Shown here: positions 60,244 through 64,000 of the stretch, piece after piece
How the letters are laid out: every line of letters starts with the position of its first letter
Position numbering within the stretch: the first letter of the stretch is position 1
Origin: MED-G105 sp965263305
Lineage (GTDB): Bacteria; Pseudomonadota; Alphaproteobacteria; Caulobacterales; Parvularculaceae
DNA length: 64,000 bases
Assembly: GCA_965263305.1 (NCBI GenBank)
Contig: OZ253666.1
Span: forward strand, 3,100,001 to 3,164,000
Direction: 5' to 3'
The notes under the pieces: generated by a model
What the model was told of the DNA's origin: nothing
The model's database searches: none
The model's input: the letters and a program-made list of their open reading frames with translations, nothing else
Program-made: the position numbers and the translations under genes

Positions 60244-60684
60244 ATGCGCCACGGCTTCGCATTGCGCAAACTGAACCGGACCCACGAACACCGCAAAGCG
60301 ATGTTCGCAAACATGGCGTCGGCCCTAATTAAGCATGAGCAGATCACGACGACGCTGCCAAAGGCCAAAGAGCTTCGTCCGATTGTCGAGAAGCTCGTGA
60401 CCCTTGCGAAGAAGGGCAACGCCAATGTGTCGAGCAAACTCTCCATGCGCCGCCTTGCCGCGAGCCGTTTGCGGGATGAAGCGATGGCGAAAAAGCTGTT
60501 TGAAACGCTTGGGCCGCGCTATGCCGAGCGTAATGGCGGCTACATTCGGATTATGAAGGCGGGCTTTCGTTTCGGTGATAACGCACCAATGGCCGTCATC
60601 GAATTCGTGGACCGTGATGAAGACGCGAAAGGTCAAGATTCTGGACCGACCATGATCCAGGACGATGATGGCGACGAGGAATAA
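60244..60684 (+). CDS. rplQ: 50S ribosomal protein L17
   Basis: L17 is a tunnel-exit protein. The 146-residue sequence starts MRHGFALRKLNRTHEHRKAM and includes LIKHEQITTTLPKAKELRP and YIRIMKAGFRFGDNAPMAVIEFV. An acidic tail (DEDAKGQDSGPTMIQDDDGDEE, in two parts DEDAKGQDSG and IQDDDGDEE) extends the core. It closes the alpha operon. Confidence 0.97.
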   Translation: MRHGFALRKLNRTHEHRKAMFANMASALIKHEQITTTLPKAKELRPIVEKLVTLAKKGNANVSSKLSMRRLAASRLRDEAMAKKLFETLGPRYAERNGGYIRIMKAGFRFGDNAPMAVIEFVDRDEDAKGQDSGPTMIQDDDGDEE

Positions 60685-60888
60685 CCTCCGCATCGATTCT
60701 AGTGGGCGCGCCCTTTCGGGTTTAACCAAACTTTGTCCTAAAATAGGACACCCTTTTCTCAATTTGCCGTTTTGACCTGTTCCTGATCAATTTGGAATGG
60801 GTCTTCTTTGGTATGCCCTTTGCGTGGCTGCACGTAAAAGATGTGTGTTTGGCGCATCAGGTTGTGTAGTAAAGGGCATATAATTGTT

Positions 60889-61518
60889 ATGAGACGGATT
60901 ATTTTTTTGGCGGCAATGCTAGCGACCATGGTTGGCAGCGCACAAGCCGCAACGGTGCTGATTTCTAAATCGGAGTTTGATTCTAGAACCACCACAACAG
61001 TAGAAACATTTGAATCCACTACAAATGGACTCAATGATTTCAAGGCCACGACGACATTACCTTGGTTTTCTTTTAAGGAAACGCGTGGCTTCAATGCAAT
61101 TGGGGTGAGTGACCGTTGGGACGGGGTGTTTGCCACAAGTGGTTCTAACTTTGCCGTTTACTACGATAACGGCGCGTCAATCGGCCATATTTTCGGGTTT
61201 GCATCGCCCATCACGGCGCTGGGGTTCAACATCACGTCGAAAAGCGACACGACATTTACCGTCAGTACCGATGGGCACGAGAGTAAGAGTTATGAACTGG
61301 CGGCGAATGTTCCGTTTTTCCTAGGGTTAGTGAATTTGGGTGGCATTACGTCCCTAGGTATTGATGTTGAAGGGGTCGGTCTCATTGGACTTGATGACAT
61401 TGCGTTTGGCAGTGTGAGCGAAGTACCGCTACCGGCTGCTGCGCCATTAATGGTGATGGCGCTCGCTGGTTTTGCGGCGAATGGTGCGCGGCGCCGGAAT
61501 GCGAAAGCGACGGCCTAA
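60889..61518 (+). CDS. VPLPA-CTERM sorting domain protein
   Basis: This is a predicted exported protein of 209 residues with unknown function. The start MRRIIFLAAMLATMVGSAQA is a signal peptide, and the C-terminus has the tripartite sorting signal of the PEP-CTERM group: VPLPAAAPL, a hydrophobic helix (MVMALAGFAA), then a basic end (GARRRNAK). Such signals are processed by an exosortase, which is not in the window. The middle is Thr/Ser/Gly-rich with beta character (DGVFATSGSNFAVYYDNG). The start at 60889 is chosen for the signal peptide; the frame is open 48 bases upstream. Confidence 0.78.
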   Translation: MRRIIFLAAMLATMVGSAQAATVLISKSEFDSRTTTTVETFESTTNGLNDFKATTTLPWFSFKETRGFNAIGVSDRWDGVFATSGSNFAVYYDNGASIGHIFGFASPITALGFNITSKSDTTFTVSTDGHESKSYELAANVPFFLGLVNLGGITSLGIDVEGVGLIGLDDIAFGSVSEVPLPAAAPLMVMALAGFAANGARRRNAKATA

Positions 61519-61567
61519 CGATTCATCAGTTTATTATGCGGTACAATGAGTAATTATTGATTACCGA

Positions 61568-61599
61568 GGCTGCGTATGGAAAACATACGCGGCCTTTTT
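61568..61599 (+). terminator. Intrinsic terminator after the VPLPA-CTERM gene
   Basis: GGCTGCGTATG-GAAAA-CATACGCGGCC (one G-T pair) is followed by TTTTT. It lies between the convergent VPLPA-CTERM and FkbM genes. Confidence 0.88.
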
Positions 61600-61607
61600 A
61601 TTATCTT

Positions 61608-62390
61608 TTATACGGTCAGCCGCACGCCATAGGTCATCCACCGCGTGCCGATCTTTTCTTCGAACACTCTAAAGCCATTGGCATTGAGTATAGCGGCGCA
61701 GGCGTCATGGGTGCGTTCGCCATGGCGTTCGGCGCCAGTATCGAAAGCAACCCCTTTAATGCGATGAAAATCGTCGCCGACCCCTTCTAGGACTTCAGGC
61801 TCTGCGCCTTCTGCGTCGCACTTTAGAAGATCGACGACTGGAATATCTTGCTCCGTTAGAAACCGCGCAATTGTAGCGGCGGATTTCATTTGTTTCGGCG
61901 TATTTTCAGCGAATACGGATGAATCGGCGCGGTCTGGTGCAAAGCCGAATTCAACCTCGCCATTTTCTTTCCAGATGACCAGATCATGGACATGCGTGTT
62001 GTTGCAACCCGCCGTATTTTCTAGATAGCACGCGCGCGCTTTTGGGTCGGGTTCGAAACTATGCACAGCGGCGCCTTTTTGTGAACACAGTATGGCGAAC
62101 TCACCAATATTGCCGCCCACATCCAGGACAGTGCTATCCTTGTTAAGCATAAAAAATCTGTCTAGCCCGTATTCATGCGAGAGCTGATCTAGGCGCGCGC
62201 GCCAACCATATTTGAACATTTTCCAATACAGCGGGGAGGGAACGTGTACCGCTACGCCATCGACCGTCACGACCGCCCCGTTGTCTGTTTCGGTCATCGC
62301 AAGGGGAACGTGGCCCTGGAATCCGATGGCGGCAAAAAACGGCTGTCGAACCAAAAATTTTAGTTTCTGTACAAATGGTAAGGTGGTCAT
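61608..62390 (-). CDS. FkbM family methyltransferase
   Basis: This is a SAM-dependent methyltransferase of the FkbM type, 260 residues. The SAM motif is STVLDVGGNIGEFAILCS, followed by VHSFEPDPKA with the acidic ribose-binding residue, and VDLLKCDAEGAEPEVLEG, the FkbM family hallmark. Such enzymes often O-methylate sugars in surface glycans, but the substrate here is unknown. It converges on the VPLPA-CTERM gene. A divergent gene starts 178 bases away. Confidence 0.85.
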   Translation of the reverse strand: MTTLPFVQKLKFLVRQPFFAAIGFQGHVPLAMTETDNGAVVTVDGVAVHVPSPLYWKMFKYGWRARLDQLSHEYGLDRFFMLNKDSTVLDVGGNIGEFAILCSQKGAAVHSFEPDPKARACYLENTAGCNNTHVHDLVIWKENGEVEFGFAPDRADSSVFAENTPKQMKSAATIARFLTEQDIPVVDLLKCDAEGAEPEVLEGVGDDFHRIKGVAFDTGAERHGERTHDACAAILNANGFRVFEEKIGTRWMTYGVRLTV

Positions 62391-62567
62391 GTCGCTTCTC
62401 TTGTTTTGGCGCTCGCCGGTCTTGGAGCTCGTAATCGCGCTCCTCAGTGGACTATTGGGCGTTAAGGCGACTCGGTTGTTTTTTGCCTTTCACGTCGGGA
62501 AAATCAAACGGACTTGATAAAATAAAATGTTCTTATTATGTTCCTATTCCGGTAAAGGGGAAAATTG

Positions 62568-64000
62568 ATGTTGCGGGAATCCCATGAAAACGAAATTGAT
62601 GGTGATGATGCACTAACATCGACGGTGGAAAATGCCGCGGCTGAGGGGGTGAAGCGGCTGCGTCTTACGTTAGACGTCGATGACCCAGATATTGTGTCCA
62701 CGCTTTCCTTACACGCCCCCGGCCGAGATCGGGATGCTTATGCTCTTGCGGCGATGAAAATAGGTGTACTCGCTCTGCGCCAGGCGGAAGGCCAAATTGA
62801 TGTTGAGCGGGTTCGCCATGAAGGGGACCGGTTGCTCAATGCTCTTACGGTCGCGTTGGATCGCCATCGCGAAGGGGTGACCGGCGATATCGGGCGCAGT
62901 TTAAAGGAGTATTTTGATCCGAAAGATGGCCGCTTCTCCGAACGCGTCGAGCGCCTTGTTTCGAAGGATGGTGATCTTGAAAACGTGTTGCGAGCGCAAG
63001 TGGCGGGTGATGGATCTGCCCTTGTGAAGACCTTGTCGGATCATATGGGGCCGGCAAGCCCCATTATGCAGGCTATCGACCCGACAGCGGAAAAAGGGAT
63101 CGCCAGGCACTTGGCCCGCGCGGTTGAAGAAACGGCCGCGCAACAGCGCGAAGCGATCTTGAAACAATTTTCCCTCGACAACCCCGATGGCGCGCTGACG
63201 CGCACCTTGCGTGAATTGTCAGAGCAACACGGCGCCGCCGGCGAAGCCCTTGAGAAAAAAGTTGAAATGGTGGTGTCAGAGTTTTCGCTCGATAAGCCAG
63301 ATTCGGCGTTGTCGAATCTTGTGCGCCGGGTCGATCAGGCGCAACGGCTGATCAGCGATGAATTTTCCCTCGATAAAGATGGCTCCGCGCTCTTCCGGAT
63401 GCGGAAGGAGATGTTGGATCAGATTGAGGGGTTGGCGAAAAATAACCGCGAATTCCAAACCGATGTCATGGCGCGCTTGGCGGAAATGGCGGCGCGAAAA
63501 GCAGAATCATTACGCTCGACCACCCATGGTCTTGCCTTTGAAGAAGCGCTGATCAGTTTCTTGAAAAGCGAAACTCAAGCGCAAGGTGATATTGCCGTGG
63601 CGACGGGGGCGACGACGGGGCTGATCAAACATAACAAAAAAGGCGATTGCGTGATTGAACTCGGCCCCGATCATGTCGCGGCCGGCGCCAAAATCGTGGT
63701 CGAAGCGAAGGAAAGCGCTTCCTATGATCTTGCCAAGGCCCGCCAAGAAATTGATGAGGCGCGGAAAAATCGTGGCGCGGGCGTTGGGTTGTTTGTGTTT
63801 TCGGCCCGCACTGCGCCCGAAGGGTTAGACCCGCTCGCCCGCTATGGCGAGGATGTCTTTGTTGTATGGGACGAGGCAGACCAACAATCGGACTTTATCT
63901 TGAAAGCGGGCCTCTCCCTCACGCGGGCGCTCGCGGCTAAATCCCGCGTCCATGACGCACGGGAAGCGGCGGATTTCAATGCCATTGAAATGGCGATCCG
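62568..64000 (+). CDS. Coiled-coil protein with PD-(D/E)xK nuclease-like motif (3' partial)
   Basis: The frame runs off the window edge; 477 codons are visible. ATG 62568 has AAAGGGG about 7 bases upstream. Residues ~60-330 are rich in Ala, Glu, Arg and Leu, probably helical. They contain a loose repeat starting FSLD at residues 201, 239 and 266 (FSLDNPDGAL, FSLDKPDSAL, FSLDKDGSAL). Residues ~335-410 carry Asp360 (GDCVIEL) and Glu379-Ala-Lys381 (VVEAKES), the spacing and strand pattern of the PD-(D/E)xK nuclease superfamily. I do not recognise a named family. The function may be DNA-directed, but that is inference. Confidence 0.7.
   Translation, partial: MLRESHENEIDGDDALTSTVENAAAEGVKRLRLTLDVDDPDIVSTLSLHAPGRDRDAYALAAMKIGVLALRQAEGQIDVERVRHEGDRLLNALTVALDRHREGVTGDIGRSLKEYFDPKDGRFSERVERLVSKDGDLENVLRAQVAGDGSALVKTLSDHMGPASPIMQAIDPTAEKGIARHLARAVEETAAQQREAILKQFSLDNPDGALTRTLRELSEQHGAAGEALEKKVEMVVSEFSLDKPDSALSNLVRRVDQAQRLISDEFSLDKDGSALFRMRKEMLDQIEGLAKNNREFQTDVMARLAEMAARKAESLRSTTHGLAFEEALISFLKSETQAQGDIAVATGATTGLIKHNKKGDCVIELGPDHVAAGAKIVVEAKESASYDLAKARQEIDEARKNRGAGVGLFVFSARTAPEGLDPLARYGEDVFVVWDEADQQSDFILKAGLSLTRALAAKSRVHDAREAADFNAIEMAI

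Overview
The window is chromosomal DNA of an alphaproteobacterium. The inference rests on gene order and protein types: bamA-skp-lpxD-fabZ-lpxA-lpxI-lpxB, with LpxI in the place LpxH fills in gammaproteobacteria; a full set of System I cytochrome c maturation genes; and secY-adk-rpsM-rpsK-rpoA-rplQ with a zinc-free adenylate kinase and no rpmJ. I cannot name the genus from the sequence alone. No phage genes, transposases, rRNA genes or CRISPR arrays were seen.

Positions 1-6950 hold an outer-membrane biogenesis operon on the + strand: the end of bamA, an OmpH/Skp chaperone, and the early lipid A genes with fabZ. Positions 7044-14192 hold cytochrome c maturation as two divergent operons, ccmD-ccmA-ccmB-ccmC-ccmE on the minus strand and ccmF-ccmG-ccmH-ccmI on the plus strand. 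A two-gene RND efflux operon follows (14406-18731), with a CopY/BlaI-like double dyad in front of it.

From 18.9 kb to 60.7 kb lies the translation and transcription supercluster: tRNA-Trp (inverted), secE-nusG, rplK-rplA, rplJ-rplL, rpoB-rpoC, rpsL-rpsG-fusA-tuf, then S10-spc-alpha from rpsJ to rplQ. The second half is compact and standard. The first half is broken by unrelated envelope or secreted-protein genes: a GDSL esterase autotransporter and a phytase-like-fold lipoprotein between rplA and rplJ; an exported hypothetical, a secreted metzincin-type protease with poly-aspartate tracts and a 2-oxoglutarate/Fe(II) oxygenase between rplL and rpoB; and a family 2 glycosyltransferase between rpoC and rpsL. 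Strong intrinsic terminators bound most of these insertions, so they look like independent transcription units. A gene-free 1.1 kb stretch between nusG and rplK carries two further terminators and may encode small RNAs.

After rplQ come a VPLPA-CTERM exported protein, an FkbM-type methyltransferase (minus strand), and the first 477 codons of a protein with a coiled-coil-like N-terminal part and a PD-(D/E)xK-like nuclease motif, cut by the window edge.

The most unusual points are a ribosomal protein L3 with a helix-hairpin-helix C-terminal extension, an adenylate kinase that has lost the Phe-Pro of its signature motif, a decayed tandem copy of the tRNA-Trp 3' end, the metzincin with GAY-encoded poly-Asp tracts, and the nusG-rplK gap.
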